Assembly (NCBI RefSeq): GCF_035083965.1
Contig: NC_089727.1
Location: forward strand, 16,258,769-16,322,768
Length of the DNA stretch: 64,000 bases
Reading direction: 5' to 3'
Source: Branchiostoma lanceolatum
Lineage: Eukaryota > Chordata > Leptocardii > Amphioxiformes > Branchiostomatidae
Numbering within the stretch: the stretch's first letter is position 1; the number at the start of each line of letters is the position of its first letter. The notes below the pieces were generated by a model. The model was given only the letters and a program-made list of their open reading frames with translations, had not been told where the DNA came from and did no database searches. Positions 1 through 12,300 of this stretch are shown piece after piece. A program made the position numbers and the translations under genes.

Positions 1-556
1 ATATCATGATACAAAAAAGTTGTAAATCTGTGAAATTAACCATTATATGATGTATATGATTACATTATACATATCAGCAGAGCAGTTACATTAATCTTAT
101 CATGACCAAGACATTCATAATCAAGATAAAGGGAGAATCATTTTAGGGAAGAGCTGAAATTATAGTTTTTTTTAATGTAGTTTTAAAATGTGAGGTTAAC
201 AAATACATATGATATAAAAATGCAGAATTGTGTGTGGGCAGCTATAATAAGGCATAAAGGTGGCACTGGACAACTGCAATGTTAAGGGGATTAAAATGTT
301 GGTGCCTGTTTGAAACTCAGATGTTGCTAACAAAAGAAATTATGAAGTTATGTCATCTGGAAGGTTAGATGGGTGTTGCTGCTTTGCAGAAACTTTCTCA
401 GAAACACATCTTTTGATTCATCTGAGTATGTGACGGTATCTGTACAATTGGCATCAGACCACATATCAATACAGAACTGTTGTGTTACAGAAGAATTTGT
501 CTTTGGTGTCAACACAGGCAGGACATATTTTTGACACAGAAGTTACAGGTCTGTTC

Positions 557-1077
557 TTAAAGGCACCCAGAGCATTTTATGAGGGTTGAGAACTGGAAAT
601 ATTCTAGTTGCTGTAATCTTTATGAAATCGACATTTAATGCCACTGTTTACCACATTTGCGTGCAGATTTCATATCAAAAGTGCTCAAAAGCGGCACAAA
701 AATAAGCTACATGCCATTGGTGATCTTTTAGTTTCACACGCCTAGTGTAAATAGACCGATACCATAGCCCCGCCCACCTCCGACAAAACGTAGAAATGCA
801 AAATTAAAACATAAAAATGCAAATATTTGACGGATATGCAGTCACTCTCTTATTGGTCGAACCGCTAGCGCTAATTGTGATGGACAGTCAGGATCAGTCT
901 ATTAGCGCTCGGATTTTCTATCAGTTCTCACCACACAACGACATTGTATCTTTGCTTATTTAATATCGATATGTAATGGTATAGTGTTATTGAAACTTAC
1001 AATGTGTAGGAATGACTAGAAATTAGAGTTATTTTATTCAAGTTTCAAGCCTCATAAAATGCTCTGGGTGCCTTTAA
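557..1077. mobile_element. TTAA-flanked MITE-like inverted-repeat element
   Basis: A terminal inverted repeat of about 25 bp beginning AGGCACCCAGAGCATTTTAT lies at 561 on plus and ends at 1073 in inverted orientation. Both ends abut the tetranucleotide TTAA (557-560 and 1074-1077), as expected for a TTAA target duplication of the piggyBac type. The interior of about 460 bp has no long open frame, so this is a non-autonomous copy. Superfamily assignment rests only on the TTAA flanks. Confidence 0.65.
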
Positions 1078-2706
1078 AAGTAAGAGAAAGTCTGAGGTGA
1101 AGTGGGACACATCACAGAACATAAACGAGAATCCAGAAACTAGTTTCTTTCGTCTGATATGTTTTTTTAATAATACCAGTACCACAGAAATTTATTATAC
1201 TGTAATTTTGCTATTTTTACACCCCAAATCATCTCACTGTAATTATCTACAACATCATCATCATAACACTATAATCATAATGACAGGATTATGTGGAAAT
1301 TAGCTTCACAAAATGGCTAAACATCCATAATAATTTTTACAACCAAATCACCATTTATGAGTAAGACAAGACTAAGAGACCCCATCAAGGTGCATAATAT
1401 ATCATTACCTTTTTTGGGAATTGAAGCCTTATGATTGTTACAATTAACTATGCAAATAACTACTCAAAGATATAGCAAGTATGGGCTTTAAAGCAGTAAA
1501 AGAAGGTTTAAACATCTAGATAACTCCAAAATGGACATAATCCTAATCAAATTTATTTCAGAATCTATGAATTTTGCTAGTTCTGAAACACAAAGTTCAA
1601 AACATATTGTCTTAACTTCTGTGATATCTAAATATATACTGAGATTACTAAATAAAGAATCAGTGTTTTAGGTAATGACAAAACAGACAGGACTTTGCAC
1701 AGGACTTAAGTGCTTACTTAAACCAATTATACCGGTATTGCAGACTGAGGAAGTTATATTGACTGTGATGTAACCCTGTCTCTAAGAAAGTTCAAAGCAA
1801 ATAAATCTTACACATCACAGGTTGACTTGAACTGAGTAATAATCCGACAATACCACCTCCAGATGATCATGATAATATTCCCATTCAAAGTCTTCAAAGA
1901 TATCTACATCATACGTCTCATAATTAGCCACTTTGTGGCAAATATGCTATCAATACTACACATCTTAATTTATATTTCCTTATAAACACAAATTTACAAA
2001 GTGTGGCACACATAGGGCAATGCTCCATACATACTAGTATTCTGTAACCAGTTTGGAACATTGAGTGACTTCAATGTTCAGTCATCAAAGTATACCTTAT
2101 CAAATGACACAACCCTAAAATGTCCAGCAGCCACGGGAACATCGTATTCTGAGAATTCCTGTTTCTGAATTGGATACCCAACAATGCTGTGGGCTTGATA
2201 TGCTTTACTACAGCAAATACCAATAAACTTAATATGAATATGTACCAAAGACAATATTTCCAAATTATATGGAATCCACCTTTAGAAAGTTATTCAGATT
2301 ATTCCATGCTGTACATACAAGCAGTCATTATGCCTCCATAGACAATTATTAGCAAATGCTTCTTATGAATTTATGACTATACGGAAAAGAAAAAAACAAC
2401 AACTTTTCATTAGTCTGCAGACTTCCCTAGACTACCACCAAAAAAACTAGGAACTACCATCAGAATTGATTGCACTTTGGTACATCAAATAGTTTCTTTG
2501 ACCAGAAATACCAAAACTGACAAAATGACTTTTTACATCAACTGAAAAGGCAGGTCATAGCAGCAAAGATATTGCTATTAAGGTAGAGGAAAAAAACTCT
2601 TATTGACCTACAGTGTAACCTATATAATTATGCGTATACTGTATCAGTGAAAACATTGCTAATTTGGTCTTTGTTTTATGTTTTTCCATATCATGGACCT
2701 CTACTC

Positions 2707-2944
2707 AGGGCCCTGTCACACTTGTGTATATATTCAAGTGCGCGTGAGTTGCGCATTAACATTTTTCTGGTTTAAGTAAGATTTGCCGGGAAAAAGATGT
2801 TTTCTACTTTGACCCACCGTTGTGCGGCCTAGTGATCGAGCCTAAGAAATCACTTATTCGGCTGCAAACTTAACCTAAACCAAATACATGTTAATACGCA
2901 ACTCATGCAGACTTGTCTATACGCACAAGTGTGACAGGGGCTTT
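2707..2944. mobile_element. MITE with GGGCCCTGTCACACTTGTG ends
   Basis: The left end reads GGGCCCTGTCACACTTGTG and the right end is its near-perfect inverse (CACAAGTGTGACAGGGGC). A second inner inverted match (GAGTTGCGCATTAA against TTAATACGCAACTC) lies inside. Total length is about 240 bp with no coding capacity. The target duplication is not clear to me. It resembles a Harbinger-type or other DNA-transposon MITE. Confidence 0.65.
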
Positions 2945-3377
2945 ACATGTTAAAAGATAATCATATATAGAACATGAAAGATACAAAATGAATTTCTTAC
3001 CATCACCATGCATATGTACACCTCCACGATTTAAGATAAAACTTATACTGTCTTCCACAAATTGTTTAGGTCGCAATGGCAAGATACAAAAATGACTCTT
3101 TATATTTCAACTTATGTGCAAGTAAGTGACATACATGTAGATATGACTACAGCAGTTAAAGTCTGGAACATGTGCATCACAGCAGAAACTGCAGTAGCTT
3201 TAATTTGCATTTGCAGCAGGATATTGCAATTCAAGTTCTGCAACAAGAAGAATTGCATTTTGACCTCTTAGAGGGTATGTACTTTTGTCGTACTTGTAAA
3301 TAAACTACTGTACAAGTGTCGTATTGCATCGAGTGTCCTTGGTCCCACACAAGCTGCTGAACTTTACGCACTAGTTT

Positions 3378-6300
3378 CTACACCCTGAGTAACCGTCCAA
3401 GTGTTCTGTTTCTTCTCCCCAAAACTGGCCAGAATCTTCTCTTCAGTGCTGTTATCTGCAACACATAGAGAGGTAGGGGATTCTTTATATTAGATAGTCT
3501 TAAACAGTGTTTAGGCTTAGATATGTGACACTCAGATCTCCTAAACTGTCTGATGATAATAGAATATAAAGCAATATGACAAGATCCCAATGTGACTAGT
3601 ACTGGTGCAAAGCTGGTGAATTAGGTCAATAGGCAGCATAGTCTTGTTACTTTACTAAACCAGATTAGATACACAGTGCAAAGGCCATTTATGAATACAG
3701 CATACATGTAGCTGCACACACTCAATACTTTGCATATCATTCTCACTACCTGGTATGTATGTTTTATATTATGTGCAGATCTAGAATCATGGAAATCCTT
3801 ATCATGAAGGAGAGCTCACATTCCAAAACAACAGAAAGACAGCTTTCACAAAAGTTGGTATGGGTCAAAGGGCATACAAATGAAGAACTTGAAATCAAAA
3901 TGAGGCAGGAATTTACACTTACAGTAACCGTAAAAGGGACAGAAGCATCCGATAGCCCTATGATGTGTGAACAAAAACAGGAGCTTACAGAAAATTAGGA
4001 CAAAATACAAGAAAAACTACTATTCTAAAAAGATGTTAGGTAATATACTATAAATTCTACATCTAAAATATGAGTTTTGCTATCAGAAAAGAAGCTGTAT
4101 TAAGAGGTAGGATATGTACAAAAGTCAGGTGTTTGTAATCATACTATTTGAAAAGATGAGTGTGCAGAAGAGCCCCCTACCTGATTGGCACAGAACGACC
4201 ACAAGGAGAACAGGATGAGTGCGCCCATGGTGACGTGCGTCAGGAAGCGTAACCAGTCTCTGTACGCGCGCCACTCCCGTAGCTCGTCCATGTGCAAGAA
4301 CCTGTTCCTGTATTCCCGCGGCAGCTCAAACTGCGACGGCAGCGGAAACATGGCTTCGTAGAAGTCCACGATCACCGCCTTCACCAACTGTGCGTCCTTC
4401 TTCTTGTGCTCGATGTTGTCGTTCAAGCAGACGAACTTCTTTGGGTTCTTGCGAATGTCGTCCAGTTGAGCTATGACCTGCGAAACGTTGGTGCGGATCA
4501 TCTTGAAGGCCACCTGGTCCTCGCTGACGACCTCGTACTTAAACTTGTTCTTCTCCTTGTAGCTGTTGTTGAGCAGCTTGACCAGCCCATGGCAGTGCAG
4601 GACGAGGGACTTGGTGACCAGTGGCATTCTGGGTTCATAGTAGTGTTCCTGGTGGCAAAGGGCAGGCTTTTTAAAAACATGTTTGACATACACACAATCT
4701 ACTGAGTACTAAGAATAAATATATGTAAATCAAGAAAAATATGTACAGTAAAAGTTTGACGATCAAGTTTTGCATTGCATATCTTGACTAATGTCACAAA
4801 TTTTGCAATTTAGAAATGTGGAAAATCAAGCCTTATTTTTGCCAGTGTTACATTCTAAAAGACTATGATTATGAATGTAAAGATATTTAAAAAAAAACAT
4901 TGTACAAATAGGCATAGTACAAATGTATAGCGTGGGTGCCATTCAGGGCAGTGAGTGTAGGAGCCCCGGTAGTAATTGGATGGCACCCAGGCTAGGCAGT
5001 GTATACTGTTATACGAAAGGTTGTCATAATTCATGTAGCACAGCATTAACTGGTATGATGAAACCAAAATTGTTCTTTGCAGTAAACACAAAACAAAAAC
5101 TAGCAAGAAAAACACCTCTCCTGTCCAAATGGTCACATCCAACATGATGGCCCCTAAAACACCCCTCCCAATAAAATGGTCACATCCAACATGGCGGCCC
5201 CCCATCATTGCAAGCAAAAACAGAACAGGTTTTGCTATCGCAAACCTGTAACTATTTCGATTCTCTCAATGTCATGTCCTGACGCAATTTCCTTGTACAT
5301 AGGCCAATACATATCTCTTTTCTAAAAAGAAATCGATTGATCTCTGATGCAAACAATTGATGTTTCCTGTGTATCATGTAACATAGTTCCACATATGTAT
5401 TCTGTATTACTCTTATTGTATACCGTAGTGTTTAGACTTAAGTTTTGTAGAATTCAATAGCATTGTTTATAAGCAAAGACATATATATGTATTGACATTT
5501 TGTACTGCCTACAAACTTGCCATACATTGTACCTGTTACATTTGTTGTGCAATGAACTTTACATTAAAAAAAATGAAAGCTGTACCACCCCACCCTACAC
5601 ACCTGTGTTGGAGGAATGGTGGCAGGTTCTGTCAGGTTTTTGGGCAGAGATGCAGAACAGTTGATGAGGATCTGCTCCAGCTGTGTCAGGTGCTGTAGCG
5701 CCAGGGGGAGGTCGTTCAACCTAGCTGCCATGGTTCTCAACTCTCGGTCCGAAAGAATGCCTAGAAACAATCAGTTGAAAAAACTCAATTGGACATCAAT
5801 GTGTGGACAATTTCAACAGTTAATCAATGTTACTGATAGAAAATGTCAATAGTTAAAGCAGTTAGTAGTTTCAGTTTTCTTACAATTTTCTTGACATCTA
5901 ACTAACAGCATTTAGCCCATGTGGAGCATGATCATGCAATATAGCATCTACCAGGCTCCACAGGTCAATGGAAAAATAGGTCAAAAACTCCCTTAGCGAA
6001 ATCCTCTGGCATGTTATCCGTCTATTTGGTCAATTTCTACAATTTTTACGTCGACCTGTGGAGCTTGATAGAGGCTACATGCAATATACTTCACTGTCAT
6101 TTAATCAAACTTCTTAAGGTTACATATGTTGCAAGTGCCATGTGAGAATCCAACTCACCTGATTTGTCAGTGTCGAGTGAATCAAATATCTCTGTCACGT
6201 TCCTTGGCTCTTTCTCGCTCATCAGATAGTAGAAATACGAGAAAGCAAACTGCATGTCCTTCGAGTGCCTGATTTTGTGAGAGGAGGTTTCATCAAACTC

Positions 6301-9300
6301 TTCGGCAAGTTTCTCTTGTAGTTCCTTCATGATGGTAACATCAATCATGTGGGGCATGTGTGCCGGCACCTTCCTTGATTGGAAACCGTACGCTTTGTTG
6401 AAAATGCGATTACTGTGACGCAACGAATCCGCGAATGTATCGGCTAGCTGACGTGACCTATGTGGTGGAGATTTGTATAGTTTTTCTGTCAGGAGTTTTT
6501 CTTTCTCCTTCATCAAGTTGCGGAAAACAGCTTGTTTCTCCCATGGAAGGAAGCTTCCTAATAATGAGTCGGCCTCTACTGCTTCGTTACCACTAAGGTC
6601 TTTGGCCAAAAGTCTTCTCATTGGAGGGTTGTCCTCTTCAAATTCATTCTTGTCCTCCTTACTTTTCTCTTTCTTCAAGCTGATTGAGATATTTTCTCCC
6701 TTACTTTTCTCTAAAGCTTCAAGATTTGGATGTGTTACCATGTCTACAATATCTCCACCTTCCATGTTTTGATCCATATTGATGACTCCTTCTTCATTCA
6801 ATGGCCTGTTCACTTTGTCCTGTCTTAAAAGGATTTTTTTCTCATGTGCATCCTGTTTTTCTCCTTCATCTTGCTTGACTTTTAAAATTTTGCCTTCGTT
6901 TTTCCTCAAAACCTTTGAATCCAGCTGCTGACTGACCAAATTTTTCAGTCGTTTTGTTCCAACTGTGACCTTGGAAGCCTCTCTACCATGATCCTTTGCA
7001 TCTATCCCAGGATCCTTTGCTGGATTCCCATCATCCCTCGGGGGTTGACTTCTCCTTGTGTTTGTCCTCCTTGCTGGGCTGTGTTTAGCAGCTGGTGAGG
7101 TTTTCTTCTTCTGAAGTTCTTTTATCGCTTCTGCTCTCAGCACTTCAGGTGGAAAGTTCTTCCACAGCGCTGCAGCCAGCCATTTGTACCCTTTTTCTGA
7201 GAAAACAGTAGAAATGGGAAAGAAATTGAAGCACTCTGAAAACGTCTGATTCTTTCATTTCCATTTGTACAGAAAATGCCTACATTAATTTTTCTTGATA
7301 AGAAATTACAAAAAAAAAGCTCAATGCTATCATATACATGTATCAGTGCTCATAATACTGAACCAAACTGGTTGGAGTTAGTTTACCTGTTAGTTCTCCT
7401 GCATCAAGTTGACCCTCTAACTCCTTCAGGCCTGCGCTCAGATCCTCCGGTATGAAGCTCATGTTGTTAACATCAGGCAAAGACTCTGGTATCGACACTG
7501 GTCGAGTGTCTCTCTTCACCTATTGGTGGAAGGCAAGCAACTAATAATTAGGGATGACCTTTTCAAATCATTACTGTCCATAAGACCAACCTCATTGACA
7601 AGACCTTTCTGTCTACAGAATGAAGCAAACAAGAATACATGAAGGAAAATCAAGTCAACCTGATTTTGATTTTGACCACATTGATTAAGCCTCTTTTATA
7701 CAGGGGGCTCTTTTAGCACATATATGTCATGTATATATACACATTATGTATTGTGATGTAAATATATGCACAACTTCGACCTTGTAACATGATGATGGAC
7801 ACTTGAAATACCACTTTGTGTCCATATTTCTATGCACTACGTTTGTTCTCTTTTTCTGGCTATTAGAGTAAGAACTAAGATGAATAGACTACCAAATGGT
7901 GACTATTTTGGACAAAAGTATGGCTTGAAAAAGAATGTTTTGTTCTCAAACGTATTCTTACCTTTGGGTGCATCTTTTCTTCAGGAACCTCCTCAAAGGA
8001 GATAAGAATGTCTTCCTCGTGTGTGTCTTCTGCCTCGCTGGCGGCGGTGGCGCTAACGTTCCCCTCCGCTCCCGTCTTGTTCAACAACGACGCTTCCTTG
8101 GGCCTCTCTTTGGTGTCCACGGTCAAGTTGAAGGCCATGTGGAATTTGTCGTTAGTCTCCTTGTTCTTGCCTGTTTAGAGGAAGTGAGGAAAATTGTTAT
8201 CATAGAACGCAAGCAACTTTCTTAATGAGCACAAATCATACAACTGTATCAAGGCCCCACCAATTTAATTTCTTGGTTAACAGAACTGATTTTTATTTTC
8301 AAAAAAAAAAAATTTTAGAATAAAAAAAAATCATGAAAACAGAAGGCTTAAATTTTTTTTTTGGAAAATAAAAATCTGTTAACCAAGAAATTAAATTGGT
8401 GTGGCCTAATCTTCATGAGGATTCACCATACATGTAAATGAAAAGCTATTCAAACTCAAAGATGAAAAGACTACATCAAATGCTATAATAACATTCAGAA
8501 CCTAATACATGTATACTGAAATTCACTTTTTATCTTCCCGCTGGCAAAATTTCACGGTGTAAGGAAAATTGACATTTTCACTGAACTTTAACTTCACGGT
8601 GGCGGCAAGTGATTTACAGAACGGATGTGTGAAGGAATCATAAATAATTACAAAAGGTTTTTCACGTTGATGATAAGTTCACGTTACAGAGGTGACCATG
8701 AAAACAGTGAATATAAAGCTACAGTGAAAGAAACAAGAATTACAGTATATTTACATAACTAAGACATGCACTTTGTGTTGACAAAAAAAAACACTGCCAA
8801 TTCCGATTGACAGTATGAACAGACTTTTTACGGACGTTTTAGGACAAGAGACAATCTTATGATGGATGTTAAGTAATGCTGTTGGTAAATTCAGACAGAG
8901 ATGTACATGTAACTTACCCGTGAGGTTGAAGTGTAGAACGGAGGCATTCTTGTTGGGAAAGAGAACGATGTTCAGAGTCTTGAACTTCTGTGCAACAGTC
9001 GCTGCCCTGATCACGCCGACGTCATCATACTTTCCCTCAGTCACAGATATACCTTAAGTTCAACAACACGCTTCATATATATGGGTTGCACATACAGGAT
9101 GACTGTATATTCATGGATTTGGGATTTCTCACTTTCTCGCTTTACAGCGCAGGGAAATGCAATGCAGAAGAGGTGAGGCATTAATGATCTGATTGGTAAA
9201 AACTTGCCAGCATGACAAGGGTTATAACACTATGTTCCCTTTTCTTTCTTTATTTACAACACTTTCAACATATGTTAGGGATACATGTATCACTTATAGC

Positions 9301-12300
9301 AGCAGTGAGAGATTATATTTTGCAACTAATCTTAGCTTTAGCAGCAATTTTGACCATCATGAATTGATTTTCTAGTGATAAATTGTTCAAAATAAAGAGC
9401 ACATTCACATGCAGACACTGACTTTTAAATGCTCCAAATTAATTTCTTCAGTTACTTAATTAATGTATATAGGAGGACTGTAGAAGGCTGAAGGTTGCAT
9501 TTCAAATCCCCCTTACCTTCATGGAACACAGCTGACAGGTTAAAGTACACCAGGTGTTCTCCTGCCTTCAGGTGATACAGGTGAACGTCTGGCTGCAGGT
9601 CGATCTTTGTCAGCTTGTCAAAGTTGGTCGTCCCACAGTCACCAGCATCAAAACCACATTGCAATGTATTGCAGGCCTGAAGGAGTGAAAAGTAGCAGCA
9701 AATTATCATTTTCTTGTTAGAGCGATTGCTAGCTCTTCTTTCTGTCGTTTTCCTTTTCCTTTTTAGCGAAGCTTCAGGAGCGAGCTTAATAGCATATTTT
9801 AGGCCCGTTTCACAAGAATTCCCAGAATTTTACAGGAATCCATCTGTGGACCCGCCTGTCACTCTATACCTTGTTAGTCAGGTCTGGCATTCCGGCACGC
9901 AGGTCTATGACAGATAACCTACTTACGTGGTGTCCGATTTCGTACTATTGGGAGCGTGTCAGGTTACACAGAATCTAGTGTTCTTGGTTCGAAAAGGGTT
10001 TTCAACCCACCTCAATTGATCTATTATCAAAAGAACTTGTTGAACACCATGCCCCCCTCCAAATATACCCCTGTGGACACCAAATCTTCAGACTGGCTTG
10101 GCAGACGCCTTACTGACTTAACAAATATTATCATGGCAGAACTAATGAGTGCTACGTTGGTACTTTCTTACAGTGAAGTAAGATCAACGAAGACACCTTC
10201 GCTATGGCAATAATTTTTAATTGCCACACTTATTATCCTTTCATCCTTCATTTCTGACATTCTTTTCCTTTGTCTTTCCATCCTTTTTTTCTTTTCTGCT
10301 GCCTTTGTCACAGTGATTGCTCAGGATCTATTACAGCAAAAATATTACTGTAACTTCCGAAAATAATATCATCAGGTTGGTAGAACATAAGATATTTGGA
10401 GTTTCTTTTAGCACAACCAGGTAATCTCACCTGCTGACGTTTCGGTGTCTGTCAGACACCTTCTTCAAAGCATTTATTTACTGTAACTCTATTTACTTGT
10501 GTAGTTGTTCTATTTTGTAGTAACGGGGAAAAGAAAGGTTTTGTGACGTCTTAACTTTGCAGTTGAAACAATTCTGTACATGTTGTACAGCAGTCAGGAA
10601 AGGATGAATTTGTGATAGAGAGGTCACTGCAGAAATAAAACCACTGCAAAAATTTTAAGATTTACATTATAATTGTAGACACGATCCCTCTCCCATCCCC
10701 AGTACTTACCTGGTCACAGTATCTGTCAGCCAGCCAGTTGTTGGCACAGCCAGGGTTACAGTACATCATGCCGGCACCAGAGTCCTGCCCACCCCCATGC
10801 ATTTGGTTTGGTCCAGCACCGGCTCCTCCAAGGCAGTCACCACCATCCCACTCACATTCTAAATCAAAACAGACACATTGTTAAACCCAAAGGTGGGAGT
10901 ACGCCGCTCCCGGGATTAGAACCCACCCCAAACCAATCCGCACGGCTTGGGAAATCAACGCGCTAACCACTAGGCTAAAAGGTCCGGACCAGTTAGACTG
11001 GTCAGTTAGTGGAGGGTGATCCCCACTGTTACACTACTCCCCCTTTTCTTTTCAGACTCGTCCTGAGTCTCCGAGTACGACATGCCCTGTGTGATCTGAT
11101 CGTTACTCACAGGGCCGGCATGGGAACCACTGTAAAAACCCAAAGGGGTGAGTACGCTGCTCCCCGGATTAGAATATGGTCTAGTGGTTAGGATTTGGCG
11201 CTCTCACCGCCAAGGCCCGGGTTCGATCCCCGGTGTGGGAACCACTGTAAAACCCAAAGAGGCGAGTACGCCACTCCCGGGATTAGAACCAGCACCAATC
11301 CCGATCCGCACGGCTTGGGAAATCAATGCGCTAACCACTAGGCTAAAAGGTCTGGACCAGTTAGACTGGTCAGTTAGTGGAGGTTGATCCCCACTGTTAC
11401 ACTATGAATAATTTTCTATCCAGTATGAACACTTTGGGGATCGACATAAAATTTAAAGTTATGCAACAAGCTCAGTCAAAACATGTGCAAGGAAAGAAAA
11501 TATTGATTTCAGGGCAAAAAATAAGCAAACAAACAAGCAAAAAACAACAAAAGGCCATACCTGAATTGTTACAGGCCTTGTCACAATAGTTGTCCCTAAT
11601 CCAAGAGGAGGGGCAGCCATCTGCACAGTTGGGGACTGGCCAGGCAAGGTAGACCTGGGGAGGGGGGCATGACCTCTAAATTAACAATGAATGTTCCCCA
11701 CATGTCAATGATGAAAACCTGATGTAGCACAGTGTACTTACAAAGCTAAAAATTGTCTTCTTTTTATTTGCATATCAATTCATAGTTTGTGGTTAAAACC
11801 TGCTGTTCAACAATCTTGCTCAGAGTCACTGACGAAAAGTAGTGGATGCTACTTGAAACCGTTTCCAAAATCAAATCCAGTTGCTTCAGTAACTGTTATT
11901 TGGTGTACTTACAACGAACACACAACATGAATGTCTGTAGCCTGGAATCCAAACCTATTATAGCTCCCGAAATTGAGAGAGACTTGGGAGCTATAATAGA
12001 TTTGGATTCCAGGCTAGAATGACTGATAGCACATGACATTCTTTTCTATGCATGAGAAGTCTTCCCAAAAAAATTACTGTTTTCAAGGGAGATTCAATCT
12101 GCAGTCAGGAACACAGAAAAGCACACCCATGCGTACAGATGTAGAGAATTCCAGCAAAAGAAAAATTGAGTTATACAGTATTGTCTATGCAACCGGTGCA
12201 ATGGCCTAGTTGGTAGAGTGTTCGCCTTGTACACGGTAGGTCGTGAGTTCGAACCCCGGCCGGGTCATACAAAAGACATTAAAAATGGCACATACTGCTT

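Larger units (their letters stand above)
1..3377. other. Gene-free 3' flank of GNPTAB
   Basis: AT-rich sequence downstream of the GNPTAB stop codon on the minus strand. I see no exon with flanking splice sites and coding similarity here; the open frames are short and low in complexity. It probably contains the GNPTAB 3' UTR plus intergenic DNA. Two inverted-repeat elements inside it are listed separately. Confidence 0.6.

Noticed and set aside
3759..3998. 79-aa open frame on plus
   Set aside because: Lies in the last GNPTAB intron; no homology, splice context or codon pattern to support it.
4292..4705. 137-aa open frame on plus
   Set aside because: Antisense shadow of GNPTAB exon 15 (4181-4648); no independent support.
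11170..11244. Functional tRNA-Glu gene
   Set aside because: The acceptor stem cannot pair on the 5' side and it lies within a SINE cluster.
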